The notes under the pieces are model-generated. The model worked only from the letters and a program-made list of their open reading frames with translations. It was not told the origin of the DNA and did no database searches. From Palaemon carinicauda (taxonomy: Eukaryota; Arthropoda; Malacostraca; Decapoda; Palaemonidae), in contig NC_090744.1 of NCBI RefSeq assembly GCF_036898095.1, positions 92,259,631-92,323,630 on the forward strand: a DNA stretch of 64,000 bases. The letters are read 5' to 3'. Positions 32,013 through 42,340 of the stretch are shown here, piece after piece (the first letter of the stretch is position 1; each line of letters begins with the position of its first letter). The position numbers were made by a program, and so were the translations under genes.

Positions 32013-32252
32013 AATAAAATAACCCACAATGTATGAAAAATAAAAATTTATTTAGCTTTCGAAGGGACCATCTCCCTTCCTCTTCAGAATACAAATGGTT
32101 ACAATTTTTTTTGAAAAAGAGGTACAGAAAAGTTCTTAAGAGATAAAAAGCCCGTTACAGTCTTAGCGAATATTAACAGCATTTCACGGTGGTTTGTTTA
32201 CATCTTTTAACAATTCATTAACAATAGTTACATTGTTTTTTACATTGTTTTA
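32013..32252 (-). repeat. terminal repeat (pLTR) of Penelope-like element, upstream copy
   Basis: Direct repeat of 29337-29572, upstream of copy 1. It ends at a junction (about 32250, TTTTACATTG) with the inverted, 5'-truncated copy 2. The sequence TACACAATTTTCCGTGTATC just outside it (31985-32005) recurs inverted at 34120-34140. Confidence 0.85.
32021..32100 (-). ncRNA. candidate hammerhead ribozyme (pLTR copy 2)
   Basis: Same fold as at 29341-29420. The loop of stem II reads GATGG on the element strand, as in the 34026 copy. CTGAAGA is at 32087-32081 and GAAA follows stem II. Confidence 0.45.
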
Positions 32253-32254
32253 TC

Positions 32255-33070
32255 ACAAAAGCAGATAAAGGTAATAAAATTGTAGTTCTAGACGTTAATA
32301 CTTATACAGAAAAAATGAATCTTTTATTAAGTGACGAATCTACATACAAGAAACTAACAACGGATCCACTTAAACGATGGCAGGCAACTTACAATAAGAT
32401 GTTAAAATCTCTCCTCCAGAAAGATTATCCCGAGTTGTGCAAGAAATTTCAGGCTTATTTACCATCTCTTTCCCACATGTATGGATTACCGAAGATTCAC
32501 AAGGAAGGAATACCTATGAGGCCAATTACTTCAACCCGTAATTGTGTAACCTACAATGTATCTAAGTGGATAGCAAAATTACTTTCCCCATGTCTTGGCA
32601 CCATATCAAATTCTCATTTAAAAGATACTTGTAATTTTGTTGATAGAATTAGAAATATTGATCTTCACAACAAAAAGTTAGTCAGTTTTGATGTTGAATC
32701 CTTATTTACCAAAGTCCCAGTACAACAATGTCTTCAGTACCTGAGTAACAAAATTGATACATTAGATTTAAGTATACCTGTACCTAATGATATTTTTATA
32801 AAGTTGATAGAATTGTGTGTTTCTGAGTCTTATTTTACTTGTAACGGTCAGTTTTTCTCTCAAATATATGGTCTTCCCATGGGTTCCCCTCTGTCTCCTG
32901 TTTTAGCCAATATTTTTATGGAATTTTTTGAAACAGAACTTTTACCTGATATTTTAGATTTTGACATTACATGGGTGAGATATGTAGATGATATTTTTGC
33001 TGTTGTTCCGTGTTCTCTTGATATTGATAACTTTTTAGTGTCTTTAAAACAATCTCCACCCTTCAATTAA
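32255..33070 (+). pseudogene. Penelope-like element copy 2: RT domain, 5'-truncated, inverted
   Basis: Starts within the RT at ITKADKGNKIVVLD (equivalent to residue ~197 of copy 1). It is almost identical to copy 1 through YVDDIFAVV, where an extra A in GTCTTTAAAACAATC (33040-33054; copy 1 has one A fewer) throws the frame off near 33045. The rest of the RT tail (FKVEIENNNELPFLDTLV) continues in another frame into the endonuclease. 5' truncation in inverted orientation next to a full copy is a known Penelope insertion habit. Confidence 0.9.
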
Positions 33071-33074
33071 ATTT

Positions 33075-33850
33075 AAAGTTGAAATAGAAAATAATAATGA
33101 ATTACCCTTCTTGGACACACTGGTAATCCGTCCGGAAGTTGGCTGTCCTAAATTCAAGGTTTACAGAAAAGAAACGCATTCAGATTCTTATATACATGCA
33201 TTTTCAAACCATACAAGAACTACAAAATTGGGGGTTATTTCTAACTTACTTTTAAGGGCATATACAGTTTGTGACCACGAATTTCTTGAATTTGAAATAA
33301 GTTATCTTAAAAGGGTTTTCAAAAATCATGGCTATGATTCTGGTTTTATCGAAAAGGCACATTTAAAAGCAAGGAAGACATATTATGTTGCAAAAGAAAG
33401 GGAACCATTTCTAAAAGATGATGAGTGTCTTCTTATCATTCCTCAAACAGGCCAAGACAACAAATTACTTGACACCTGCCTAAAAAGTTGTAAAGTAGTT
33501 GGGGTATATAAAAATAATTTAACTATTAAAAAGGTGTTGACAAAATCAGGGAAAGGAAAGGCTGCCAAACAAGCATGTATATATAAACTACCATGTGGTT
33601 CATGTGATAAAGTTTACATAGGAGAATCAGTAGATTTTGAGAGAAGAAAAAGAGAACATAGAGATTCCATTAGAAGAGGTGATGAAAATAGCGCTGTTTT
33701 TTAAACATATGACACGGGAAAATCACCAAATAGATTTTAAGAATATGGACAAATTGATATCAATGCCTGATACACATAGACTGAAACTGATTGAAGCTGT
33801 TTTTAATTCAGAATTCTAATAATTTTAATATATATCAAAGTAATTTTAAA
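33075..33850 (+). pseudogene. Penelope-like element copy 2: RT tail and GIY-YIG endonuclease
   Basis: From ELPFLDTLVIRPEVGCPKFK (33100-33155) the frame is continuous into the endonuclease, showing the original RT-EN fusion that copy 1 has lost. It runs through CIYKLPCGSCDKVYIGES to NSAVF. There an extra T in a T-run (about 33697) shifts frame into FKHMTRENHQIDFKNMD, and another extra T near 33805 breaks the last ~20 codons (IEAV.., then QNSNNFNIYQSNF). Every lesion is a one-base change in a homopolymer. Confidence 0.9.
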
Positions 33851-34145
33851 TTGGATCAGTTTTTAAATAATATTGTAAAAAACAATGTAACTATTGTTAA
33901 TGAATTGTTAAAAGATGTAAACAAACCCACCGTGAAATGCTGTTAATATTCGCTAAGACTGTAACGGGCTTTTTATCTCTTAAGAACTTTTCTGTACCTC
34001 TTTTTCAAAAAAAAAAAAAAATTGTAACCATTTGTATTCTGAAGAGGAAGGGAGATGGTCCCTTCGAAAGCTAAATAAATTTCTATTTTTCATACATTGT
34101 GGGTTATTTTATTTATCATAGATACACGGAAAATTGTGTATTTTA

Positions 34146-34147
<2 letters not shown>
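33851..34147 (+). repeat. 3' terminal region of Penelope-like element copy 2
   Basis: Inverse of 29337-29572, extending slightly further (GATACACGGAAAATTGTGTA, 34122-34141) before the (TA)n at 34148. Contains an A-run at 34008-34020, longer than in the other copies. Confidence 0.85.
34026..34105 (+). ncRNA. candidate hammerhead ribozyme (copy 2)
   Basis: CTGAAGA at 34039-34045; stem II GAAGGGA/TCCCTTC with one bulged G; GAAA at 34066-34069; stem III AAATA/TATTT around AATTTC; candidate cleavage after TC at 34090-34091; stem I TGTAT/ATACA plus outer AACC (34026-34029)/GGTT (34102-34105). Order and spacing match a type I hammerhead; one bulge each in stems I and II lowers confidence. Confidence 0.48.

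Positions 34148-34213
<66 letters not shown>
34148..34213. repeat. (TA)n(TG)n microsatellite
   Basis: TA run then TG run directly at the end of the Penelope-like copy. Confidence 0.95.
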
Positions 34214-34521
34214 TTCTTGTCACGCTGAGGAGCAACCACTTGGAAACAAGAATTTCTCACAGACTGCCCAAACTGCCGCTCTGGTTGGGTAGGGTTGAAT
34301 CTGTGCGCACGTGTGTGTGTGGATATCCATCTTAATATGTAGCAGTCATAGCAACATTTTGTCGATACCTCTTTGTGTTTAGAGAGTGGTTACTAATTTA
34401 CGTTATATTACCGCCTTTTTAGTGTACATGAGGGTTTAATAAATTCATGTATATATATATATATATATATATACTGTATATCATTTACTAAGCTACAACC
34501 CTATTTTGGAAAAAGAGGATG

Positions 34522-34559
<38 letters not shown>

Positions 34560-34590
34560 TATGTATGTGTATGTATGTGTGTATGTAGGT
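34214..34590. other. intergenic with short SINE-like fragment and (AT)n
   Basis: No gene. A 45-bp SINE-like fragment at 34484-34530 (CTAAGCTACAACCCTATTTT, GATGCTATAAT) lies between AT runs at 34449-34475 and 34528-34562. Confidence 0.6.
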
Positions 34591-35130
34591 AGTAGGTTGG
34601 CCAGGACACCAGCCGCCCGTTGAGATACTACCGCTAGAGAGTTATAGGGTCCTTTGACCGGCCGGACATTACTACTTAGGACCCTTCGCTCTGGTTATGG
34701 TTCTTTCCCTTTGCCTACACATACACCGAATAGTCTGGTCTATTCATTACAGATTCTCCTGTGTCCTCATACACCTGACAACACTGAGATTGCCAAACAA
34801 TTCTTCTGCACCCAAGGGGTTAACTACTGCACTGTAATTGTTCAGTGGCTACTTTCCTCTTCTTAATATAGCCTCTATACCATGGTCTTCCACTGTCTTG
34901 GGTTAGAGTTCTCTTGCTTGAGGGTACACTTGGGCTCACTGTTCTATCTAGTTTCTCTTCCTCTTGTTTTGTTTAAGTTTTTTATAGTTTATATAGGAAA
35001 TATTTACTTTAATGTTGTTACTATTCTTATAATTTCTTATTTTTCCTTATGTCCTTTCCTCACTGGGCTCTTTTCCCTGTTCTGTCCCTGGGCTTATAGC
35101 ATCCTACTTTTCCAACTAGGGTTGTAGATT
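34591..35130 (+). repeat. SINE-like dispersed repeat, near full length
   Basis: Longest copy in the window: GGTTGGCCAGGACACCAGCC, CGTTGAGATACTACCGCTAG, GAATAGTCTGGTCTATTC, ACACCTGACAACACTGAGA, AAGGGGTTAACTACTGCACT, then, after an internal deletion near 34865 relative to the 27880-28320 copy, ACCATGGTCTTCCACTGTC, CTCACTGGGCTC, CTTATAGCATCC and AACTAGGGTTGTAG. The frame at 34654-34866 lies inside it and is not a gene. Confidence 0.8.
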
Positions 35131-35138
35131 AGAATTTA

Positions 35139-35139
<1 letters not shown>

Positions 35140-35172
<33 letters not shown>

Positions 35173-35495
35173 CATATATATATATTATATATATACTGTA
35201 CATATATATATATATATATATACTGTACATATATATATATATAAAATATTTATATGAATAATGTGTGCATATACATTATACACATTATTTATATGAATGT
35301 ATATATATATATATATATATATTGTATGTGTGTGTGTGTGTGTGTGTATTTACTAAGCTACAACCCTATTTGGAAAAAGCAAATGCTATAATATATATAT
35401 ATTTATATATGTATATATATACATATATACATATATATATAAATAAATATATATATGTATGTATACATATATATATATATTACTTATCAGTCACA
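35140..35495. repeat. (AT)n/(GT)n microsatellites with a SINE-like fragment
   Basis: Imperfect TA tracts with TACTGTACATA interruptions (35140-35245), TA/TG run (35298-35347), a 45-bp SINE-like fragment (35346-35392), and TA tracts to 35480. Confidence 0.9.
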
Positions 35496-35519
35496 AAACT
35501 GCACGTGACATATATTAAA

Positions 35520-35662
35520 GGGTAAAATCCACAGGAAACAGGAAAGGAAAAGACCAGGTACCAAGCGCTTTCGTGTATTACGTACCCTGAAGAAGTGTAC
35601 GTAATACACGAAAGCGCTTGGTACCTGGTCTTTTCCTTTCCTGTTTCCTGTGGATTTTACCC
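35520..35662. repeat. perfect inverted repeat, 66-bp arms, 11-nt loop
   Basis: Left arm 35520-35585 starts GGGTAAAATCCACAGGAAAC and ends CGTGTATTACGTAC. The right arm 35597-35662 is its exact reverse complement. The loop is CCTGAAGAAGT. I checked every position and found no mismatch. Confidence 0.95.
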
Positions 35663-35712
35663 ATATATATATATATATATATATGTATAATATATATGTA
35701 TATATACAGTAC

Positions 35713-35752
<40 letters not shown>

Positions 35753-35756
35753 ATCA
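35663..35756. repeat. (AT)n/(GT)n microsatellite
   Basis: TATATA tracts then GTGTGT run, ending at a (ATC)n tail. Confidence 0.95.
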
Positions 35757-35985
35757 TCATCATCATTGACGTAAAGGCCATCGGTTAGATTTCGCCAGTC
35801 ATCTCTATCTGGAGCTTTTAATTCAATGTTTATCCACTCATCATCTCCCACTTCACACTTCATAGTTCTTAGCCATGTAGGCTTGGGGCTTCCAACTCTT
35901 CTAGTGCCTTGTTGATCCTTGTTAACATTTTGGTGAACATCACTTTTGGGGAGTGCGAAGAGCATGCCCTAACCATCTCTTTATC
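35757..35985 (-). pseudogene. LINE 3'-end fragment with (GAT)n tail
   Basis: Minus strand: QGTRRVGSPKPTWLRTMKCE, VGDDEWINIELKAPDRDDWR and NLTDGLYV, then a (GATGAT)n tail at 35766-35750. The same C-terminal block as at 9003-9232, which also ends in an AGGAGGAGATGATTAT tail. A simple-repeat 3' tail is typical of RTE-like LINEs. Confidence 0.8.
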
Positions 35986-36075
35986 CTGATCTCATCTCTG
36001 AAAAGTAACCCCAGATCATGCTCTAATAAAGTAAATTTCTACCTTATACTGGGATTGAACGTTAGTCTCGTAAAA

Positions 36076-36285
36076 TGAAAGCCTAGGTCTCTATCATTGA
36101 TGTCACCAGAGGCTCTAAAAGAAGTCGGAACCTAAGGGCTAACTAACTTAAACTTAGGATTTTTCTGGTGACACCACAAAAATAGTGGACTTGACCAGTT
36201 AATCCTGAAATGTAGTTAGCACTTAGGTTCCAACTTCTTTTAAAGCCTCTGGTTACATGATTGGTGATGACCTAGTCTTTCATGT
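36076..36285. repeat. short foldback (MITE-like) element
   Basis: The left arm at 36076-36148 (ATGAAAGCCTAGGTC, ACCAGAGGCT, AAAAGAAGT, GGAACCTAAG, GCTAAC) is mirrored at 36212-36285 (GTTAGCACTTAGGTTCC, ACTTCTTTTAAAGCCTCTGG, GACCTAGTCTTTCAT). Arms are ~70 bp, ~85% complementary; the core is ~60 bp. No ORF. Confidence 0.75.
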
Positions 36286-36339
36286 GATGAGGCTCCATAT
36301 CGAACTTTATATGCATATGCATAAACATATATTATAACA

Positions 36340-36520
36340 AAGTGGGTTCCTCCATACAGCAAACGAAGCAGGGAAAGGAAGGGAAGACGATGGATTGACA
36401 AACTCAGAAATTTTGCCAGTATGAATCGGGATAGGTAGACCATAAACAGATAAGAGTGGAAAGATATGTCTGAGGCCTTTTTCGTGCAGTGTACTAGCAA
36501 TGGCTAATGATGGTGATGAG
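36340..36520 (+). pseudogene. LINE C-terminal fragment, second head-to-head pair, left arm
   Basis: AAGCAGGGAAAGGAAGGGAA, GATGGATTGACAAACTCAG and GTGGAAAGATATGTCTGAGG correspond to the tail at 28400-28530. It reads WVPPYSKRSRERKGRRW-like, then WIDKLRNFA, WKDMSEAFFVQ. Confidence 0.7.
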
Positions 36521-36535
36521 TCTGGTTATATACAT

Positions 36536-36760
36536 CATAATCAGCCATAGTTAGTACACTGCAGGACAAAGCCCTCCTACATATCCTTCCACTAGCATAT
36601 GTTAATGGTCTCCATACCAGGTTATACCAGCAAATATTCTTATCTCTTCAATCCTTCGTCTTCTCTTCTTTTGCCTGCTTCATTTTCTATCTGAAGGGAC
36701 TCATTCTGTTATTCTAAATGTCCATATAGTATCTGTAATTCTCATTACTAATGTCATTAG
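36536..36760 (-). pseudogene. LINE C-terminal fragment, second head-to-head pair, right arm
   Basis: CATATCCTTCCACTAGC, TCTTCAATCCTTCGTCTTCT, GGGACTCATTCTGTTATTC and TGTCCATATAGTATCTG mirror the left arm and also match 28690-28740. More diverged than the 28.3-28.8 kb pair. Confidence 0.65.
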
Positions 36761-39700
36761 TACTTCTTCTTTTTCTTTGTCTACTAATGTCATTAGTACG
36801 ATACAAGGGTTTCGCCCTTACCAAAGGGCTTATCAGGAGGGTTTTGCCTGCGTCTACTTTCAAGGAAAATAGTTGCAGTCTTGGTTCCTATGACCCTCCT
36901 CACCTTTATCTATTTCATCTGAAAGCTGAACGAAAACCTCGGTTCTACAATGCCAGTGCAAGTGACTCTTGAATGGACATAGCATACTACAAGTCAAACT
37001 TGTTTCTTCTGCATTCGTCACCTGACAAAGAAACAGTACCAGTGGATCTTTGTCAAAGAAGAACGCATACAAGAACAAGTGTGACTTCTTTCCTCTGCCA
37101 AGTCTATCTTGTAGATTATTCCCAATAGATTTGAAAAGTTGGAATTCACTGGGCATTAACTGCCTGTATATCCATGGCTCTTAATCCAGATGGCGGCCAT
37201 AACCTACACGTCACTTATGCTTCACTATTCCAGTGCAAAGGAATCTCCGGCAAGGGACTCAGCATACTAGAAAAACTCACTTATTTCTTTTACATTCATC
37301 ACTTGACAAAGAAACAGTACAAGTGAATCTCTGTAAAAGAAGAATGCATACTAGAGCAAGAATGACTTCTTCATTCTGCTAAGCCCATCTTGTAAATTAT
37401 TCCATTTAGATCTGGAAAGGCAGAATCCACTTTGCAATGACTGCCTGTATTTCCATGGCTCTTAATCCAGATGGCTACATAAACCTACCCAGGTACTTAT
37501 GCTCCACTATTCCAGTGCAAAGGAATATCTCCAAGGGACAAAGCATACAAGAAAAAGTCAAACTTGTTTCTTCTGCAATCGTCACTTGACAAAGAAACAG
37601 TACAAGTGAATCTTTGTCAAGGAAGAATGCATACAAGAACAAGCGTGACTTCTTTCCTCTGCTGAGTCCATCTTATATATTATTCCCCTTAGATCTGGAA
37701 AGCTGGAAGCCACTTGGCATTGACTGCCTTTATTTCAATGGCTCTTAATCCAGATGGCTGCCATAACCTACCCAGGAACGTATGCTCCATGATTCCAGTG
37801 CAAAGGAATATCTCCAAGGGACACAGCATACAAGAAAAAGTCAAACCTGTTTCTTCTGCAATCGTCATCTGACAAAGAAACAGTACAAGTAAATCTTTGT
37901 CAAGGAAGAATACATACAAGAACAAGTGTGACTTTTTTCCTCTGCTGAGACCATCTTGTAGATTATTCCCTTTAGATCTGGAAAACCGGAAGCCACTTGG
38001 CATTGACCCCCTTTATTTCAATGGCTCCTAATTCAGATGGCTACCATAACCTACACAGGTACTTATGCTCCACTATTTCTAGCGCAAAGAAATATCTCCA
38101 AGGGACAAAGCATACAAGAAAAAGTCAAACTTGTTTCTTTTGCATTCGTCACCTAACAAAGAAACAGTACAAGTGAATCTTTGTCAAGGAAGAATACATA
38201 CTAGAACAAGTGTGACTTCTTCCCTCTGCTGAGTCCATCTTGTAGATTATTCTCTTTAGATCTGGAAAGCCAGAATCCACTTGGCATTGACTTGTTATTT
38301 AAATGGCTCTTAATCCAGATGGCTGCATACTCTACCCAGGAACTATTCCACTATTCCAGTGCAAAGGAATATCTCCAAGGGACACAACATACTTGAAAAG
38401 TCAAACTTGTTTCTTTTGCAATTGTCATCTGACAAAGAAACAGTACAAGTGAATCATTGTCAAGGAAGAATACATACAAGAACAAGTGTGACTTTTTTTC
38501 TCTGCTGAGTCCATCTTGTATATTATTCCCTTTAGATCTGGAAAGCTGGAAGCGACTTGGCATTGACTGCCTGTATTTCAATAGCTCTTAATTCAGATGG
38601 CTGCTATACTCTACTCAGGAACCTATGCTCTACTATTCCAGTGTAAAGGAATATCTCCAATGGAAATAGCACACTATAACAAATCAGACTTGTTTTTTTC
38701 TGCATTCGTCACCTGACAAAGAAACAGAACAAGGGAATCTTTGTCATGGAAGAATACATACAAGAACAAGTGTGATTTCTTTCCTCTGCTGAGTCCTTCT
38801 TGTATATAATTCCCCTTAGATCTGGAAAACCGGAAGCCACTTGGCATTGACTGTCTTTATTTCAATAGCTCTCAATTCAGATGGCTACCATACTCTACCC
38901 AGGAACTTAAGCTCCACTATTCCAGTGCAAAGGAATATCTCCAAGGGACACAGCATACAAGAAAAAGTCAAACCTGTTTCTTCTGCATTCGTCACCTGAC
39001 AAAGAAACAGTACAAGTGAAACTTTGTTAAGGAAGAATACAAACAAGAACAAGTGTGACTTTTTATTCTGCTGAGTCCATATTGTAGATTATTCGCTTTA
39101 GATATGGAAAACCGGAAGCCACTTGGCATTGACTGCCTTTATTTCAATGGCTCTTAATTCAGATGGCTGCCATAACCTACCCAGGTACTTATGCTCCACT
39201 ATTCCAGTGCAAAGGAATATCTCCAAGGGACACAGCATACTAGAAAAAGTCAAACTTGTTTCTTCTGCATTCGTCACCTAACAAAGAAACAGTACAAGTG
39301 AATCTTTGTCAAAGAAAAATGCATACTAGAACAAGTGTGACTTCTTTCCTCTGCTGAGTCTATTTTGTAGATTATTCCCTTTAGATCTGGAAAGCCGGAA
39401 GCCACTTGGCATTGACTGCCTTTATTTCAATGGCTCTTAATCCAGATGGCTGCCATAACATACCCAGGTACTTATGCTCCACTATTCCAGTGCAAAGGAA
39501 TATCTCCAAGGGACACAGCATACTAGAAAAAGTCAAACTTGTTTCTTCTGCATTCGTCACCTAACAAAGAAACAGTACAAGTGAATCTCTGTCAAGGAAG
39601 AATGCATACTAGAACAAGTGTGACTTCTTTCCTCTGCTGAGTCTATTTTGTAGATTATTCCCTTTAGAACTGGAAAGCCGGAAGCCACTTGGCATTGACT

Positions 39701-41138
39701 GCCTTTATTTCAATGGCTCTTAATCCAGATGGCTGCCATAACCTACCCAGGTACTTATGCTCCACTATTCCAGTGCAAAGGAATATCTCCAAGGGACACA
39801 GCATACAAAAAAAAGTCAAACCTGTTTCCTCTGCAATCGTCACCTGACAAAGAAACAGTACAAGTGAATCTTTGTCAAAGAAAAATGCATACTAGAACAA
39901 GTGTGACTTCTTTCCTCTGCTGAGTCTATTTTGTAGATTATTCCCTTTAGATCTGGAAAGCCGGAAGCCACTTGGCATTGACTGCCTTTATTTCAATGGC
40001 TCTTAATCCAGATGGCTGCCATAACATACCCAGGTACTTATGCTCCACTATTCCAGTGCAAAGGAATATCTCCAAGGGACACAGCATACTAGAAAAAGTC
40101 AAACTTGTTTCTTCTGCATTCGTCACCTAACAAAGAAACAGTACAAGTGAATCTTTGTCAAGGAAGAATACATACAAGAACAAGTGTGACTTCTTCCCTC
40201 TGCTGAGTCCATCTTGTATATTATTCCCCTTAGATCTGGGAAGCTGGAAGCCACTTGGAATTGACTATCTGTATTTCAATGGCTCTTAATCCAGATGGAT
40301 GCTATACTCTACCCAGGAACCTAAGCTCCACGATTCCAGTGCAAAGGAATATCTCCAAGGGACACAGCTTAATAGAAAAAGTCAAACTTGTTTCTTCTGC
40401 AATCGTCACCTGACAAAGAAACAGTACAAGTGAATCTTTGTCAAGGAAGAATGCATACTAGAACAAGTGTGACTTCTTTCCTCTGCTGAGTCTATTTTGT
40501 AGATTATTCCCTTTAGAACTGGAAAGCTGGAAGCCACTTGGCATTGACTGCCTTTATTTCAATGGCTCTTAATTCAGATGGCTGCCATAACCTACCCAGG
40601 TACTTATGCTCCACTATTCCAGTGCAAAGGAATATCTCCAAGGGACACAGCATACAAACAAAAGTCAAACCTGTTTCCTCTGCAATCGTCACCTGACAAA
40701 GAAACAGTACAAGTGAATCTTTGTCAAAGAAAAATGCATACTAGAACAAGTGTGACTTCTTTCCTCTGCTGAGTCTATTTTGTAGATTATTCCCTTTAGA
40801 ACTGGAAAGCTGGAAGCCACTTGGCATTGACTGCCTTTATTTCAATGGCTCTTAATTCAGATGGCTGCCATAACCTACCCAGGTACTTATGCTCCACTAT
40901 TCCAGTGCAAAGGAATATCTCCAAGGGACACAGCATACAAACAAAAGTCAAACCTGTTTCCTCTGCAATCGTCACCTGACAAAGAAACAGTACAAGTGAA
41001 TCTTTGTCAAAGAAAAATGCATACTAGAACAAGTTGGACTTCTTTCCTTTGCTGAGTCCATATTGTAGATTTTCCCCTTAGATCTGGAAAGCTGGAATCC
41101 AATCAGTATTGACTGCCAGTATTTCAATAGCTCTTAAT

Positions 41139-41578
41139 CTAGTACACAGGGCAGTTGTGAGACTTACAATGATGTATGGAGGGGAGATGTTAGCAATAAA
41201 GAAGACAGAAGAGAAGAAGATGGCTGTGGCAGAGATGAGAATGTTGAAATGGATGTGTAGGGGGACAAGAAAATATAGGATACAGAATGAGGTAATTATG
41301 GGGGTACCACAGGAGTTAGAAAATTATCACATAAGATCCAAGAAAGTAGACTGAGGTGGTATGGTCATGTCATGTAAAGAGATGAACCGTATATTGGGAG
41401 GAGAGTGATGGAAATGGAGATACAGGGAACGAGAAGGAGAGGGAGACCAAAGCTAAAGTCTTCGATCAAAGGGATTAACCGGTGATGAGGTTTGGGCCAG
41501 AGGTAAATGAATAAAGCTGACCAGGAACATCAACCCTACATAGAAGTGGGAAAAGATGTAGACAAAGAAGAGAAAGAA
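41139..41578 (+). pseudogene. embedded LINE 3' fragment no. 1
   Basis: Defines the embedded unit. From CTAGTACACAGGGC the reading gives LVHRAVVRLTMMYGGE, EKKMAVAEMRMLKWMCRGTR and KYRIQNEVIMGV. After a shift comes a tail block ESRLRWYGHVM, MEVQGTRRRGRP and SIKGINR, clearer in later copies. This is the C-terminal end of a LINE ORF2. It interrupts the monomer after CAATAGCTCTTAAT. Monomer sequence resumes at AGATCTGG, about 60 bp earlier in the monomer, giving a ~40-bp flanking duplication. Confidence 0.85.
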
Positions 41579-41902
41579 GATCTGGAAAGCCAGAATGTAT
41601 TTGGCATTAACTGCCTGTGATCCAGATGGCTGCCTAACCTACCCAAGTACTTATGCTCCACTATTCCAGTGCAAAGGAATATCTCCAAGGGACACAGCAT
41701 ACTAGAAAAAGTCAAACTTGTTTCTTTTGCATTCGTCACATAACAAAAAAACAGTACAAGTGAATCTTTGTCAAGGAAGAATGCTTACTAGAACAAGTTG
41801 GACTTCTTTCCTTTGCTGAGTCCATCTTGTAGATTTTCCCCTTAGATCTGGAAAGCTGGAATCCACTCGGCATTGTCTGCCTGTATTTCAATAGCTCTTA
41901 AT

Positions 41903-42340
41903 CTAGTACACAGGGCAGTTGTGAGACTTGCAATGATGTATGGAGGGGAGACGTTAGCAATAAAGAAGACAGAAGAGAAGAAGATGGCTGTGGCAGAGAT
42001 GAGAATATTGAAATGTATGTGTAGGGGGACAAAAAAATATAGGATACAGAATGAGGTAATTATGGGGGTACCACAGGAGTTAGAAAATTATCAGATAAGA
42101 TCCAAGAAAGTAGACTGAGGTGGTATGGTCATGTCATGTAAAGAGATGAACCGTATATTGGGAGGAGAGTGATGGAAATGGAGGTAGAGGGAACGAGAAG
42201 GAGAGGGAGACCAAAGCTGAACTCTTCGATCAAAGGGATTAACCGGTGATGAGGTTTGGGCCAGAGGTAATTGAATAAAGCTGACCAGGAACATCAACCC
42301 TACATAGAAGTGGGAAAAGATGTAGAAAAAGAAGAAGAAG
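41903..42340 (+). pseudogene. embedded LINE 3' fragment no. 2
   Basis: 764 bp after no. 1, the minimum spacing (one composite unit). Resumption site altered to AGATATGG. Type 1 (GGGGGTACC form). Confidence 0.85.

Noticed and set aside
34654..34866. 70-codon ORF
   Set aside because: Lies wholly in the SINE-like repeat.
36750..36799. Target-site duplication at the left edge of the satellite (ACTAATGTCATTAGTAC twice)
   Set aside because: The two copies are only ~33 bp apart with no element between them, so this is a short local direct repeat, not evidence of insertion.
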